Shown here: piece after piece, positions 1 to 7,807 of the stretch
Layout: the number at the start of each line of letters is the position of its first letter
How positions within the stretch are numbered: position 1 is the stretch's first letter
Notes under the pieces: generated by a model
Databases searched by the model: none
What the model was told of the DNA's origin: nothing
What the model saw: only the letters and a program-made list of their open reading frames with translations
Made by a program: the position numbers and the translations under genes
Assembly: GCF_017948485.1 (NCBI RefSeq)
Contig: NZ_JAFFSX010000033.1
Location: forward strand, 1 to 64,000
Origin: Streptomyces sp. GESEQ-35
Lineage (GTDB): Bacteria; Actinomycetota; Actinomycetes; Streptomycetales; Streptomycetaceae
Length of the DNA stretch: 64,000 nt
Direction of reading: 5' to 3'

Positions 1-395
1 GATTTTTGGCACGCTGTTGAGTTCTCAAGGAACGGACGCTTCCTTCGTACTCACCCGAGAGACACTCTTAAGGCTTTCCTCCGGGCGCTTCCCTTCGGTC
101 TTGCGTTTCCGACTCTATCAGATCCTTTTCTCGATCCGATTCCCTGTCGGCGGGATTCGTCGTGCGGCCCGGGCTTTCGTCCGTCGGCCTTTCGACATTC
201 ACTACGCTAGCCGATTCCCTCGCCAACTCATAATCGAGTTCCGCAGGCTTGGAATTCAGGCATGCAGGCACGCCGAATTCGCCCCCGCTGAGAGGGAGTC
301 GTAGGTAGTGGGTTGGCCGCTTCCGGCTGCTGGCGAATCGCCGTAACCGGTTCAGCGGCTCGGGCTACATTACGGACCGCTCAGGGGCGCGTCAA
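1..395 (-). promoter_or_regulatory. rRNA operon leader and promoter region
   Basis: Read on the minus strand, the first 60 bases contain the CCTTGAGAACTCAACAGCG leader that precedes 16S rRNA in Streptomyces, so a ribosomal operon runs leftwards out of the window. The clearest promoter has -35 TTGACG at 390-395, a 17-base spacer and -10 TAATGT at 367-372. A second possible one has TTGGCG at 221-226, a 16-base spacer and TAGTGA at 199-204. The GATAGAGTCGGAAACGC block near 105-120 recurs in Streptomyces rRNA leaders and may be a third. The rRNA itself is not in the window. The identification is strong; the individual promoters are eye calls. Confidence 0.82.
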
Positions 396-1033
396 GTTGG
401 GCGGCGTCGGGGCGTATGAGCCCGATAAGGGCTCACCGTCGGGTCGTTGGCGATCCAGAAGCGCCAGGGGTGCACGCCGCCGTCTCCGGAGACACCGGTA
501 CGTGGCCCGTTCCACACCTGGTCAGATGGGACGGACGTACCCGTCAAGATGCGCAACGGAGTCGCACCGAAGGCGCATGCGTCCGTGCCGTCCAGGGCTC
601 GGTCCACGTCGAGGGCCGTGGCGAGGCGGGCCGGTCCTTTGGCCAGTTCTTTGTCATTTCGGGCCGAGAGTCGACGTTTGCGGGCCAGTTCTGCGCCCTC
701 GACGATCTCTCCGGCGCGGAGCAGGACGGCGCTGGCCGTGCCGTCCGGACCGCACACCAGGTTCATGCAGTGCCACATGCCGTAGGTGAAGTAGACGTAC
801 ACATGGCCGGGCGGACCGAACATCACGTCGGTGCGGGGCGTGCGCCCGCGATAGGCGTGTGAGCCGGGGTCGTTCGGGCCGTCGTACGCCTCGACCTCTG
901 TGAGGCGCAGGGAGATCGGACCGTCCGGGGTCGTGCGCACCAGGATGCGACCCAAGAGGTCGGGGGCGACCTCCAGTACAGGTCGGTCGAAGAACTCCCG
1001 GGGGAGGGGCGTACGGTCGGGGGTCGCGATCAT
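392..1033 (-). CDS. DNA-3-methyladenine glycosylase (AAG/Mpg family)
   Basis: A base-excision repair glycosylase of 213 residues that removes alkylated purines. The family is recognised by PLPREFFDRPVLEVAPDLLG near the N-terminus, the LTEVEAY motif carrying the catalytic Glu (about residues 44-50), and the YVYFTYGMWHCMN block that follows. Length fits the family. The start is the ATG at 1033; the next gene, spo0M, diverges from about 140 bases away. The stop codon lies inside the -35 box of the strongest rRNA promoter, so the gene points straight into a ribosomal operon and may have no terminator of its own. Confidence 0.9.
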   Translation of the reverse strand: MIATPDRTPLPREFFDRPVLEVAPDLLGRILVRTTPDGPISLRLTEVEAYDGPNDPGSHAYRGRTPRTDVMFGPPGHVYVYFTYGMWHCMNLVCGPDGTASAVLLRAGEIVEGAELARKRRLSARNDKELAKGPARLATALDVDRALDGTDACAFGATPLRILTGTSVPSDQVWNGPRTGVSGDGGVHPWRFWIANDPTVSPYRAHTPRRRPT

Positions 1034-1109
1034 GCCGTCCGAGCGTAGTGCAGGCCGGTGGGTGCGGCGGGGTGGTCAGGAGGCCTTCTCCTTGCCAGGG
1101 TGAAGGCGC

Positions 1110-1136
1110 GGAACCGGCCACGGCCGTAGTGCGTTT
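1110..1136 (+). promoter_or_regulatory. candidate ECF-sigma promoter of spo0M
   Basis: GGAACC at 1110-1115, a 16-base spacer and CGTT at 1132-1135 resemble promoters read by extracytoplasmic-function sigma factors. Transcription would begin near 1143, about 30 bases before the spo0M start. In Bacillus, spo0M is under an ECF sigma factor, which makes the match plausible. Read by eye only. Confidence 0.4.
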
Positions 1137-1172
1137 GTAGGGATCAAGGGATCCATGCGAGAGGGAAGAGAC

Positions 1173-1958
1173 ATGGCGTTCAAGAAGCTGCTCGCGAGTC
1201 TGGGGGCCGGCGGGGCTTCGGTCGAGACGGTCCTGACCGAGGTCAACGTCGTTCCGGGCGGTGTCGTCCAGGGCGAGGTGCGGATCCAGGGTGGGTCCGT
1301 CGATCAGGAGATCCAGGAGCTGTCGGTCGGGCTTCAGGCCAAGGTCGAGGTCGAAGGCCACGACGACCAGGAGTACAAGCAGAACATCGAGTTCACGAAG
1401 GAGCGGCTCGGCGGAGCCTTCCAGCTACAGGCAGGCGCCGTGCACGCGGTGCCGTTCGGGCTGGAGATCCCGTGGGAGACGCCGATCACCATGATCGACG
1501 GGCAGCCGCTGCGCGGGATGAACATCGGGGTGACCACGGAGCTGGCGATCGCGCGCGCGGTCGACTCCGGTGACCTGGACCCGATCAACGTGCACCCGCT
1601 GCCGGCGCAGAAGGCGCTGCTGGACGCGTTCATTCAGCTGGGCTTCCGCTTCAGGAGCGCGGACATGGAGCGCGGTCACATCCGGAACACGCGCCAGAAG
1701 CTGCCGTTCTACCAGGAGATCGAGTTCCAGCCGCCACAGCAGTACCGGGGGCTGAACCAGGTCGAGTTGACCTTTGTCGCGGACTCGAACGCCATGGACG
1801 TCGTCCTGGAGATGGACAAGAAGCCGGGGCTGTTCAGCGAGGGCAGTGACACTTTCCGGTCCTTCCAGGTGGGGCTGCACGACTACCAGGGCACCGACTG
1901 GGTGGCGTATCTCAACCAGTGGCTGTCCGAGGTCGGCAGCAAGCGCAACTGGTTCTAG
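1173..1958 (+). CDS. spo0M: Spo0M-like sporulation control protein
   Basis: A 261-residue protein of the Spo0M (SpoOM) family, an arrestin-like beta-sandwich fold that influences sporulation and cell division in Bacillus. The N-terminal MAFKKLLASLGAGGASVETVL and the GGVVQGEVRIQGG stretch are typical, and the whole length matches the family. The start chosen is the ATG at 1173, which has GAGGGAAGAG just upstream, rather than an in-frame ATG at 1155. It has no signal peptide or membrane segment, so it should be cytoplasmic. A PEBP-family gene follows 41 bases downstream with its own ribosome binding site, so the two may be co-transcribed. Confidence 0.88.
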   Translation: MAFKKLLASLGAGGASVETVLTEVNVVPGGVVQGEVRIQGGSVDQEIQELSVGLQAKVEVEGHDDQEYKQNIEFTKERLGGAFQLQAGAVHAVPFGLEIPWETPITMIDGQPLRGMNIGVTTELAIARAVDSGDLDPINVHPLPAQKALLDAFIQLGFRFRSADMERGHIRNTRQKLPFYQEIEFQPPQQYRGLNQVELTFVADSNAMDVVLEMDKKPGLFSEGSDTFRSFQVGLHDYQGTDWVAYLNQWLSEVGSKRNWF

Positions 1959-1999
1959 GCTCGGGACCACTGAGTAGGAACCGATCAGGAGGTACCGAG

Positions 2000-2539
2000 G
2001 TGACCGAGCTCAAGCGGCGGCCGCTCCCCCATGACTTCCACCCGCCCGTGCCGTCGTTCACGGTCACGAGCGAGCACATCGAGGAAGGTGCGACGCTCAA
2101 GGACGCTCAGGTCTATGCGGCCGGCAATACGTCGCCGCAACTGCGGTGGGACGGCTTCCCGCCCGAGACCAAGAGTTTCGCCGTCACGTGCTATGACCCC
2201 GACGCCCCTACGGGCAGCGGGTTCTGGCACTGGGTCCTCTTCGACATCCCGGTCTCGGTGACCGAGCTGCCGGAGGGTGCGGGCAGCGGCAAGTTCGAGG
2301 GGCTGCCCGAGGGTGCGATCCAGGCCCGTAACGACTACGGCACCAAGGACTTCGGCGGTGCCGCGCCGCCGCCCGGGGACGGGTCGCACCGCTATGTGTT
2401 CACGGTTTACGCCGTGGACCAGGAGAAGCTCGGCCCGGACTCGGATGCCAGCCCGGCCTTCGTGGGCTTCAATCTGCGGTTCCACGCGCTGGCGCGCGCC
2501 CAGCTCATCGGTGAGTACGAGGTGCCCGCCGAAGCCTGA
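2000..2539 (+). CDS. YbhB/YbcL family Raf-kinase-inhibitor-like protein (PEBP)
   Basis: A 179-residue cytoplasmic protein of the phosphatidylethanolamine-binding (PEBP) fold. The family marks are the CYDPDAPTGSGFWHWVLFDI ligand-pocket segment (about residues 64-83) and the GSHRYVFTVYAVD strand. Bacterial members are small-molecule-binding proteins of unclear function. The start is the GTG at 2000, preceded by a perfect AGGAGGT at 1987-1993; upstream in-frame codons lack such a site. A strong hairpin follows the stop. Confidence 0.88.
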   Translation: MTELKRRPLPHDFHPPVPSFTVTSEHIEEGATLKDAQVYAAGNTSPQLRWDGFPPETKSFAVTCYDPDAPTGSGFWHWVLFDIPVSVTELPEGAGSGKFEGLPEGAIQARNDYGTKDFGGAAPPPGDGSHRYVFTVYAVDQEKLGPDSDASPAFVGFNLRFHALARAQLIGEYEVPAEA

Positions 2540-2555
2540 CGTTCATTGAACGTTT

Positions 2556-2599
2556 GCCCGTCCCTGGTCTTGGAAGTGATCAGGGGCGGGCATTTTGTT
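2556..2599 (+). terminator. terminator after the PEBP gene
   Basis: An 11-base stem (2556-2566 with 2581-2591, one mismatch, GCCCGTCCCTG against CAGGGGCGGGC) is followed by ATTTTGTT. This is a good intrinsic terminator separating the PEBP gene from the HNH nuclease gene. Confidence 0.7.
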
Positions 2600-2727
2600 G
2601 CCGGGGGACGCGGGGGTTACCCCCCGTGGGAGCAGCAGATATTGCGTTGTCCATCTCGGCGTGCCCGGCCAGAGTTGATCCCAGCCCGCCACGGGGTGGG
2701 CCGGTGCAACACGGGAGGTGGGCTGGT

Positions 2728-3234
2728 ATGCGGGACACGCTGGTACTGAACGCGAGCTTTGAGCCGCTGTCGACGGTGACGTTGAATCGAGCCGTCGTTC
2801 TGGTGCTGCAGGACAAGGCTGTTGTCGAGCAGGCCCACCCCGAACTGCGTATGCGCGGAGCCGCGGTCGATATACCGGCGCCCCGGGTGATCAGGTTGTG
2901 CAGGTATGTCCGGGTGCCCTTCCGAAGACAAGCTCCGTGGTCGCGGCGGGGTGTTCTGGTGCGGGACCGGCACAGGTGCGCGTACTGCGGTCGTCGGGCG
3001 ACGACTGTGGACCACGTGTTGCCTCGGTCGCAGGGTGGGCAGGACACGTGGCTGAATACGGTGGCTTCTTGCGCGGAGGACAATCACCGTAAGGCGAATC
3101 GGACGCCGGTGGAGGCGGGGATGCCGCTGCTCCGGGAGCCGTTCGAGCCCTCGCCTGCGGATGCGATGCTCTTGGCTTTGGGGCAGGACGACTTTGCTGC
3201 GCTGCCGGATTGGCTTGCGCAGCCGGCTGCCTAG
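2728..3234 (+). CDS. HNH endonuclease-domain protein
   Basis: A 168-residue protein with an HNH nuclease domain in its second half: a CAYCG zinc knuckle, then VDHVLPRSQGG containing the first catalytic His, WLNTVASCAEDNHRKANRTP with the Asn, and a C-x-x-x-N-H-x-x-K end. The first half (RDTLVLNASFEPLSTV) is the usual N-terminus of the stand-alone actinobacterial HNH family. Cellular role is unknown; such proteins are chromosomal and not tied to a phage here. The start is the ATG at 2728 with GGGAGGTGGG upstream; a longer frame back to 2554 overlaps the preceding terminator and is unlikely. Confidence 0.87.
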   Translation: MRDTLVLNASFEPLSTVTLNRAVVLVLQDKAVVEQAHPELRMRGAAVDIPAPRVIRLCRYVRVPFRRQAPWSRRGVLVRDRHRCAYCGRRATTVDHVLPRSQGGQDTWLNTVASCAEDNHRKANRTPVEAGMPLLREPFEPSPADAMLLALGQDDFAALPDWLAQPAA

Positions 3235-3282
3235 ACCGTAGGGGTACGCGTCTTCGTTTGCCTGCGGATTGCTTGTGGTTGC

Positions 3283-3320
3283 TCGCGCAGTTCCCCGCGC
3301 CCCTAATGAGGGGCGCGGGG
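3283..3320. terminator. GC-rich dispersed element with bidirectional terminator, copy 1
   Basis: The core CGCGCAGTTCCCCGCGCCCC (3284-3303) runs into a perfect 12-base stem, 3293-3304 with 3309-3320, and a four-base AATG loop. It lies between the convergent HNH and SPFH genes, so it can end transcripts from both sides. The same core is found near 28442 and 46317, both also between convergent genes. Confidence 0.75.
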
Positions 3321-3334
3321 GTCACCGTTAGTTG

Positions 3335-4279
3335 TTAGTCCAGCGTCGGCTTCTCTCGGCGCTCCGTGGCCGGGGCGGAGCCTCCATTGCCCGAACCGCC
3401 GCCCAGGTTGCCGAAGTTACCCATGGCGCCGGACAGGCCCTTGAGGGCGTCGCCGATTTCGCTGGGGACGATCCAGAGCTTGTTGGCGTCGCCTTCGGCG
3501 ATCTTCGGGAGCATCTGGAGGTACTGGTAGCTGAGGAGCTTCTGGTCCGGGTCGCCGGCGTGGATCGCCTCGAAGACCGTGCGGACGGCCTGGGCCTCGC
3601 CCTCTGCGCGCAGGGCGGCGGCCTTGGCCTCACCTTCGGCGCGCAGGATCTGGGACTGCTTCTCACCTTCGGCGCGCAGGATCTCGGACTGCCGGACACC
3701 TTCCGCCTGGAGGATCGCGGCGCGCTTGTCACGGTCGGCGCGCATCTGCTTCTCCATCGAGTCCTGGATGGAGGTCGGGGGCTCGATGGCCTTGAGTTCC
3801 ACGCGGTTGACGCGGATGCCCCACTTGCCGGTGGCCTCGTCGAGGACGCCGCGCAGGGCCGCGTTGATCTCCTCGCGGGAGGTCAGGGTCCGTTCCAGGT
3901 CCATGCCACCGATGATGTTGCGGAGCGTGGTGACGGTGAGCTGCTCGATCGCCTGGATATAGCTGGCGACTTCATAGGTCGCGGCCCGGGCGTCGGTCAC
4001 CTGGTAGTAGATGACGGTGTCGATGTTGACGACCAGGTTGTCCTGGGTGATCACCGGCTGCGGTGGGAAGGGCACGACCTGTTCGCGCAGGTCGATGCGG
4101 TTGCGGATGGTGTCGATGAATGGAACGACGATGTTGAGGCCCGCGTTCAGCGTCCGCGTGTAGCGGCCGAAGCGCTCCACGATGGCGGCACTGGCCTGCG
4201 GGATGACTTGGATCGTCTTGATCAGGGCGATGAAGACCAACACCACCAGAATGATCAGGACGATGATGACCGGTTCCAT
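3335..4279 (-). CDS. SPFH/band-7 (stomatin-like) membrane protein
   Basis: A 314-residue protein of the stomatin/prohibitin/flotillin/HflK superfamily. One N-terminal membrane helix (about residues 2-21) is followed by the SPFH domain (VPQASAAIVERFGRYTRTLNAGL) and a charged, repetitive coiled coil with several RAEGE/QILRAEG repeats around residues 200-260. Such proteins form oligomers on membrane microdomains and often work with NfeD proteins, and an NfeD gene lies immediately upstream. The start is the ATG at 4279 with GGGGAAG nearby. An extension to 4459 exists in frame but crosses the odd AAGATCTT repeats and is less likely. Confidence 0.88.
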   Translation of the reverse strand: MEPVIIVLIILVVLVFIALIKTIQVIPQASAAIVERFGRYTRTLNAGLNIVVPFIDTIRNRIDLREQVVPFPPQPVITQDNLVVNIDTVIYYQVTDARAATYEVASYIQAIEQLTVTTLRNIIGGMDLERTLTSREEINAALRGVLDEATGKWGIRVNRVELKAIEPPTSIQDSMEKQMRADRDKRAAILQAEGVRQSEILRAEGEKQSQILRAEGEAKAAALRAEGEAQAVRTVFEAIHAGDPDQKLLSYQYLQMLPKIAEGDANKLWIVPSEIGDALKGLSGAMGNFGNLGGGSGNGGSAPATERREKPTLD

Positions 4280-4319
4280 CGTCGCTTCCCCGTACCCTTC
4301 TCCGCCTAGACGCCTTCGG

Positions 4320-4360
4320 AAGATCTTATGCCTGTTGAAGATCTTGTTGTTGAAGATCTT
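4320..4360. repeat. three AAGATCTT palindromes upstream of the SPFH gene
   Basis: The 8-base palindrome AAGATCTT occurs at 4320-4327, 4338-4345 and 4353-4360, with TGTTG-like bases between. It is unusually AT-rich for this genome. It sits in the 157-base gap between the nfeD and SPFH genes and may be a regulatory site or part of an extended reading frame encoding repeated KIFN. Confidence 0.55.
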
Positions 4361-4436
4361 GCTGGTCGAGTGTGACAGACCGTCGCGTAACTCGTGGGTT
4401 CTTCGGTTCAGTTGCGCCATACGCCGAATGACAAGG

Positions 4437-4871
4437 TCACATGACGATTGCCGTGGCACCCTCGATGTCCACGACGTCCACTTCCTGGCCTACTTCGTAG
4501 GCACGGTCGGTGTCGAGGGAGCGTGCCGACCAGATCTCTCCGGCGAGCTTGATCCGGCCGCCGCCGGAGCTGTCGACGCGCTCCAGTACGACGGCCTGTT
4601 TGCCCTTCAACGCCTCTACGCCGGTGGCGAGTTGGGGTCGCTGCGCGCGGTGCCGGGCTGCGATGGGCCGGATGACGGCGATGAGTGCGGTCGATACGAC
4701 GGCGAAGACCGCGACTTGGTAGACGGCGTCACCGCCGAAGACGCCGGCGGTCACCGCGGCCGCGACCGCGCCCACCGCGAGCATGGCGAGTTCGGGCATC
4801 GCGGTGATCACGAGCCCGATACCGAGCCCTGCCGCACCGATGAGCCACCACAACCACGGGTCGATATCCAC
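4437..4871 (-). CDS. NfeD-family membrane protein
   Basis: A 144-residue short NfeD protein. Two or three hydrophobic helices fill about residues 8-68, followed by a soluble OB-fold domain (GKQAVVLERVDSSGGGRIKLAGEIWSA) that ends in VDVVDIEGATAIVM, the standard NfeD C-terminus. NfeD proteins partner SPFH proteins, and the SPFH gene lies downstream on the same strand. The start is the GTG at 4871. The role is probably membrane-domain organisation or protein quality control; this rests on the family only. Confidence 0.85.
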   Translation of the reverse strand: MDIDPWLWWLIGAAGLGIGLVITAMPELAMLAVGAVAAAVTAGVFGGDAVYQVAVFAVVSTALIAVIRPIAARHRAQRPQLATGVEALKGKQAVVLERVDSSGGGRIKLAGEIWSARSLDTDRAYEVGQEVDVVDIEGATAIVM

Positions 4872-4955
4872 AAGGTCATGGTAGGACCGGGGACTCCGCG
4901 CGGACAGGGCGCAGATCGGGTCGGCACACGCTTCTTACCTTGTAGTCCCGGGAGT

Positions 4956-5747
4956 TCAGGACATCGGGAGGCCCTGTGCGGTCCAACGCTCGCCGACCTG
5001 CTCGACGACGAGAGGCAGTCCGAAGCAGAGGGAGAGGTTGCGGGAGGTGAGTTCGAGCTCCAGGGGGCCGGCGGCGAGGACCTTGCCCTGACGGATCATC
5101 AGGACGTGGGTGAAGCCGGGGGCGATCTCCTCGACGTGGTGGGTGACCATGATCATCGAGGGCGCGATCGGGTCGCGGGCAAGTCGGCCGAGGCGGCGTA
5201 CGAGGTCCTCGCGGCCGCCGAGGTCGAGTCCGGCGGCGGGCTCGTCGAGGAGCAGCAGTTCGGGGTCGGTCATCAGGGCGCGGGCGATGAGGGTGCGCTT
5301 GCGCTCACCCTCGGAGAGCGTGCCGAACTTGCGCTCCACGAAGTCGCTCATGCCGAGGCGGTCGAGGAAGGCGCGGGCACGCTGCTCGTCGACGTCCTCG
5401 TAGTCCTCGTGCCAGCCGGCGGTCATGCCGTACGCGGCGGTCAGTACGGTCTGTAGGACGGTCTGACGCTTGGGGAGCTTGTCGGCCATGGCAATGCCGG
5501 CCATGCCGATGCGCGGGCGCAGCTCGAAGACGTCGACCTTCCCGAGGGTGTCGCCGAGGATGGTGGCGGTGCCGTTGCTGGGGAAGAGGTAGCTGGACGC
5601 GACATTGAGGAGGGTGGTCTTGCCGGCGCCGTTGGGACCGAGGATGACCCAGCGCTCGCCCTCCTTCACCGACCAGGAGACCTGGTCCACGAGTGCCCGG
5701 CCCTCCCGGACCACGGATACGTCCTGAAGCTCCAGAACATCGCTCAT
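4956..5747 (-). CDS. ABC transporter ATP-binding protein
   Basis: A 263-residue stand-alone ABC ATPase. Walker A GPNGAGKTT lies near residue 40, the signature is the variant LSEGERKR, and Walker B is ELLLLDEPAAGLD, followed by the VTHHVEE switch His. No permease gene is adjacent, so the partner is unknown. It resembles the YlmA-like cytoplasmic ABC group. The start chosen is the ATG at 5747 with AAGGGGAG upstream; the frame extends to 5855 but that part has no domain. The gene for an uncharacterised protein diverges just upstream. Confidence 0.85.
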   Translation of the reverse strand: MSDVLELQDVSVVREGRALVDQVSWSVKEGERWVILGPNGAGKTTLLNVASSYLFPSNGTATILGDTLGKVDVFELRPRIGMAGIAMADKLPKRQTVLQTVLTAAYGMTAGWHEDYEDVDEQRARAFLDRLGMSDFVERKFGTLSEGERKRTLIARALMTDPELLLLDEPAAGLDLGGREDLVRRLGRLARDPIAPSMIMVTHHVEEIAPGFTHVLMIRQGKVLAAGPLELELTSRNLSLCFGLPLVVEQVGERWTAQGLPMS

Positions 5748-5884
5748 GAGCGCGTTGTCTCCCCTTGCAGTGTGACCGGTCTCGGCGTCGGCTTCTCGCG
5801 TGCGCCGGTGGGCGCAGCCCTCAACGAAATCTACGCCACCGGTCGGCTGCTCCATTCCATCGGTCCGGTCCTTAGGGTGGAGGC

Positions 5885-6673
5885 ATGCTTTCGGAACCGC
5901 GTTCAGGACGCCTTGCCGCTTGGGGAAATGCCCTTTTGGTCGGACTTGCCTCTCCGGACGACGCTGTTCTCGCCATCGTCGGCGAGGACGCGGTGCATCG
6001 AGTGGAGGGGCTCCCTGGTGAGACCGCGCCCGTCGGGCTCACGCTCGCGCTGGGTCGGCTGCGGGCGCTCGGGGTGACCGGGCTGCGGGTCGCGCTGCCC
6101 CAGCCCGGGCATCCGCTGGGGCTGAGCGGGCCGCCGGAGTTCAACGCGCGGGCGCTGGAGGCCGAGGAAGCGGTGATCTGTTTCGGCGCCGCGCTCGGGT
6201 TGGTGCCCGAAGTGTACGAAGCCGGGCCCGACGGTGATGTGCATGTCGAGGTCGTGTGGCACTGCCTGACGGTACGCGAGGCTCCGCCGGCTGATGTGCC
6301 GTCGTTGGGCGAGGCCGAGCGGGAGCTGGCGGAGGCGCTGCGGGACGCGACGGAGGTGCTGTCGCGGCTGGATGTCGCCGGGTCCGGGCCGGTGGCCGAG
6401 GCGGCGATCGATGCGTATCGGGCTCGGGCCGAACGGGGGCGGGAGGTGCTGGCGCCGGGGTATCCGCCGCGGGCGGTGCGGGTGCTGGAGTTGGCACAGC
6501 GTGTGGGGGTGCTGGTCTCGGTGGCGTACGAGAACGGACACGGGGGTGCGGTGAGCGCGGGCGAGATGGCTGCGCGGGGTGCTGCGCTGCGGCCGGTGGA
6601 GCGGACTGCGCGGCGGGCACAGGTGGCGGCGTACAACGCGGTTGTGGAGGAGCGGGAGCGAGGGGTGCGATAA
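5885..6673 (+). CDS. conserved actinobacterial protein of unknown function
   Basis: I do not recognise a known domain. The 262-residue product is acidic and Ala/Leu/Val-rich with no signal peptide or membrane helix. It opens MLSEPRSGRLAAWGNALLVG and has a helical, Arg/Glu-rich second half. Codon use is typical of the genome and the gene ends in a strong terminator, so it is very likely real. The start is the ATG at 5885, divergent from the ABC ATPase gene. Confidence 0.75.
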   Translation: MLSEPRSGRLAAWGNALLVGLASPDDAVLAIVGEDAVHRVEGLPGETAPVGLTLALGRLRALGVTGLRVALPQPGHPLGLSGPPEFNARALEAEEAVICFGAALGLVPEVYEAGPDGDVHVEVVWHCLTVREAPPADVPSLGEAERELAEALRDATEVLSRLDVAGSGPVAEAAIDAYRARAERGREVLAPGYPPRAVRVLELAQRVGVLVSVAYENGHGGAVSAGEMAARGAALRPVERTARRAQVAAYNAVVEERERGVR

Positions 6674-6703
6674 GGGACGGCCCTGCGGCAGGCGAGACGC
6701 TGA

Positions 6704-6737
6704 CCGGCCTCCCGGGGGTGGGTTCCCGGGAGGCCGG
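6704..6737. terminator. terminator between convergent genes
   Basis: A perfect 13-base stem, CCGGCCTCCCGGG at 6704-6716 with its complement at 6725-6737, and an 8-base loop. It separates the unknown gene ending at 6673 from chpE ending at 6764 and can serve both. Confidence 0.75.
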
Positions 6738-6763
6738 AGGTCACTGCTGCTCCGCGAGGGAGG

Positions 6764-7009
6764 TCAGCGGTTGATGCCCAGGTTGCCGAAGGCGGGGTTC
6801 AGCACACCGACGACGTTCACGCTGTTGCCGACCACGTTCGCCGGGATGTGGATCGGGGCCTGGACGACGTTGCCCGAGCCGATGCCCGGGGAACCCACGG
6901 CCTTGCCATTGGCCACGGCGCCGTCGGTGGCGGAAGCCATACCGGCACCGGCGGCGACCAGCCCGCCGGCCACCATCGTCACGGCCGCTACCTTCTTCAG
7001 CTTCTTCAC
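6764..7009 (-). CDS. chpE: chaplin ChpE (short, cysteine-free)
   Basis: An 81-residue secreted protein. The N-terminal signal peptide (KKLKKVAAVTMVAGGLVAAG) ends near ASA at residues 25-27. A single chaplin domain follows, with GSPGIGSGNVVQAPIHIP and NSVNVVGVLNPAFGN. There is no Cys pair, which is the mark of ChpE among short chaplins. Chaplins are surfactant proteins that assemble into amyloid-like fibrils on aerial hyphae; ChpE is among the earliest expressed. The start is the GTG at 7009, chosen for the AGGAGGG immediately upstream. A two-component system lies just upstream on the same strand. Confidence 0.92.
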   Translation of the reverse strand: MKKLKKVAAVTMVAGGLVAAGAGMASATDGAVANGKAVGSPGIGSGNVVQAPIHIPANVVGNSVNVVGVLNPAFGNLGINR

Positions 7010-7165
7010 TTCTAAGCCCTCCTTGCGATCGCCGCGGCAGTCGCCGCAGCACGCACTGAAGAACGGCGGAGATCCACGAAGGATGCGCCATCCGGGGGAC
7101 ATTCCCACGACGGTATGAATCTCAGTCCGGAGCGGAACCCTCCATGTTGCCGATCAGAACGGGTC

Positions 7166-7807
7166 CTATCCGGTCACACCATGGCGTACTGCCCACAGCG
7201 CGGCCTGGGTTCGGTCCGCCAGGTCGAGCTTCATCAGGATGTTCGACACGTGCGTCTTCACCGTCTTCTCGGAGAGGACCAGTGCGCGGGCGATTTCCCG
7301 GTTGGAGCGGCCGTCGGCTATGAGACCCAGCACTTCGCGCTCCCGTTCCGTGAGCGAACCCCCTCTTCCCTGGCCCGAGTTGGCCTCCTCCTGGGACAGC
7401 AGGGCGCCCGCGACCTCGGGCTGGAGCAGGATGTGGCCGGCGTGCACGGAGCGGATGGCGCCGGCGAGGGCGTCGGGGTCGACGTCCTTGTAGACGTAAC
7501 CGGCGGCGCCGGCGCGCAGGGCCGGGACCACCGTGCGTTGTTCGGTGAAGCTGGTGACGATGAGCACGCGCGCGGGGTTGTTCAGCTCGCGGAGTTTGCG
7601 CAGCGCCTCGACGCCGTCCATGCCCGGCATCTTGACGTCCATGAGGACGATGTCGGGCTTCAGTTCCTCGGCTCGGGCGACTCCTTCGGCGCCGTCCGCG
7701 GCCTCGCCCACGACCTCGATGTCGTCCTGCACTTCGAGGAAGGTGCGCAGTCCGCGGCGGACCACCTGGTGGTCGTCGACCAGCAGCACCCTGATTGCGT
7801 CAGCCAC
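7166..7807 (-). CDS. NarL/FixJ-type response regulator
   Basis: A 213-residue regulator with an N-terminal receiver domain (acidic DD near residue 11, phosphoacceptor Asp in IVLMDVKMPG near residue 56, switch Lys in VYKD) and a C-terminal LuxR-type helix-turn-helix (LTEREREVLGLIADGRSNRE, then SEKTVKTHVSNILMKL). Its GTG start at 7807 overlaps the kinase stop by 8 bases, so the two are translationally coupled and form a pair. It lies just before chpE, which makes chaplin control a reasonable but untested idea. Confidence 0.92.
   Translation of the reverse strand: MADAIRVLLVDDHQVVRRGLRTFLEVQDDIEVVGEAADGAEGVARAEELKPDIVLMDVKMPGMDGVEALRKLRELNNPARVLIVTSFTEQRTVVPALRAGAAGYVYKDVDPDALAGAIRSVHAGHILLQPEVAGALLSQEEANSGQGRGGSLTEREREVLGLIADGRSNREIARALVLSEKTVKTHVSNILMKLDLADRTQAALWAVRHGVTG

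Noticed and set aside
313..862. plus-strand frames opposite the DNA glycosylase
   Set aside because: The glycosylase motifs are on the minus strand; the others have no matching family.
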